Below, piece by piece: positions 51,062-51,247 of a stretch of 51,247 bases of DNA. The position numbers and the translations under genes were made by a program. Positions within the stretch are counted from its first letter, which is position 1. The number at the start of each line of letters is the position of its first letter. The notes below the pieces were generated by a model. That model was not told where the DNA came from. It did not search any database and saw only the letters and a list, made by a program, of their open reading frames with translations. Source of the DNA: Parachlorella kessleri (lineage: Eukaryota > Chlorophyta > Trebouxiophyceae > Chlorellales > Chlorellaceae); assembly GCA_001598975.1 (NCBI GenBank), contig BBXU01001785.1, forward strand, positions 1 through 51,247. Reading direction: 5' to 3'.

Positions 51062-51247
51062 GTAGGTTAGTGGTATTCTTGAGCTTGTGGTGTGGCTGCA
51101 CTTTAGGAACACTGCCTGTATGCGATTGTGGAGCAGGTGCCTGCATGTTGCATGCAAGTGAATCAGGTGACGAATTGAGGCACTGGTGACAAGTTTGTGA
51201 TGGGATGGCGTGGATGTAGTAGGGGGGACCATGCCAACCTGGCAAAC

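Overview
The window is nuclear DNA from a eukaryote, most likely a green alga (Chlorophyta; trebouxiophyte- or chlorophyte-like). It is GC-rich and intron-dense: I resolve about 77 introns in 11 gene models, mostly GT...CAG with short polypyrimidine tracts. It has long CAG/polyQ and Ala/Pro-rich coding tracts. The algal polyadenylation word TGTAA lies behind several plus-strand stops, and one gene is closest to plant ALS1/ABCB27 transporters. No bacterial operons, rRNA, tRNA or CRISPR were seen. Gene models were built by hand, matching splice phase and, where possible, remembered homologues.

Layout, left half. 154-1997 (-): 5' part of a WDR92/DNAAF10 WD40 gene, running off the left edge. 2666-7773 (+): BTB(T1)-domain protein with one zinc finger and a roughly 980-residue Gln/Ala/Pro-rich tail. 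9275-13426 (-): complete ER-lumenal J-protein of the ERdj3/DNAJB11 family, with signal peptide and HDEL end. 13924-15948 (+): unknown protein with a disordered body and a two-helix membrane tail, head-to-head with ERdj3. 16572-17985 (-): decayed mobile-element-type ORF, methyltransferase-like, with an in-frame stop and frameshifts. 18963-26325 (+): unknown 19-exon gene whose 5' part is a triplicated exon pair.

Layout, right half. 26781-31901 (-): half-size ABCB transporter (ALS1/TAP-like), convergent with the previous gene. 31902-34170: gene-poor stretch with a possible relic ORF. 34171-38887 (-): three tandem paralogous small coiled-coil genes of no family I recognise. 39190-48660 (+): DDX11/CHL1-type Fe-S DNA helicase; its 2.4-kb intron 7 holds two LINE reverse-transcriptase fragments arranged as a large inverted repeat. 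49913 to the right edge (+): 5' part of an unknown gene.

The genes do not form a pathway. They are ordinary housekeeping functions (dynein/R2TP assembly, ER folding, vacuolar-type transport, cohesion helicase) mixed with lineage-specific genes. The best leads are the coiled-coil array with its conserved start-codon-only first exons, the exon-pair triplication with recurrent GC-AG introns, and the intronic hairpin.
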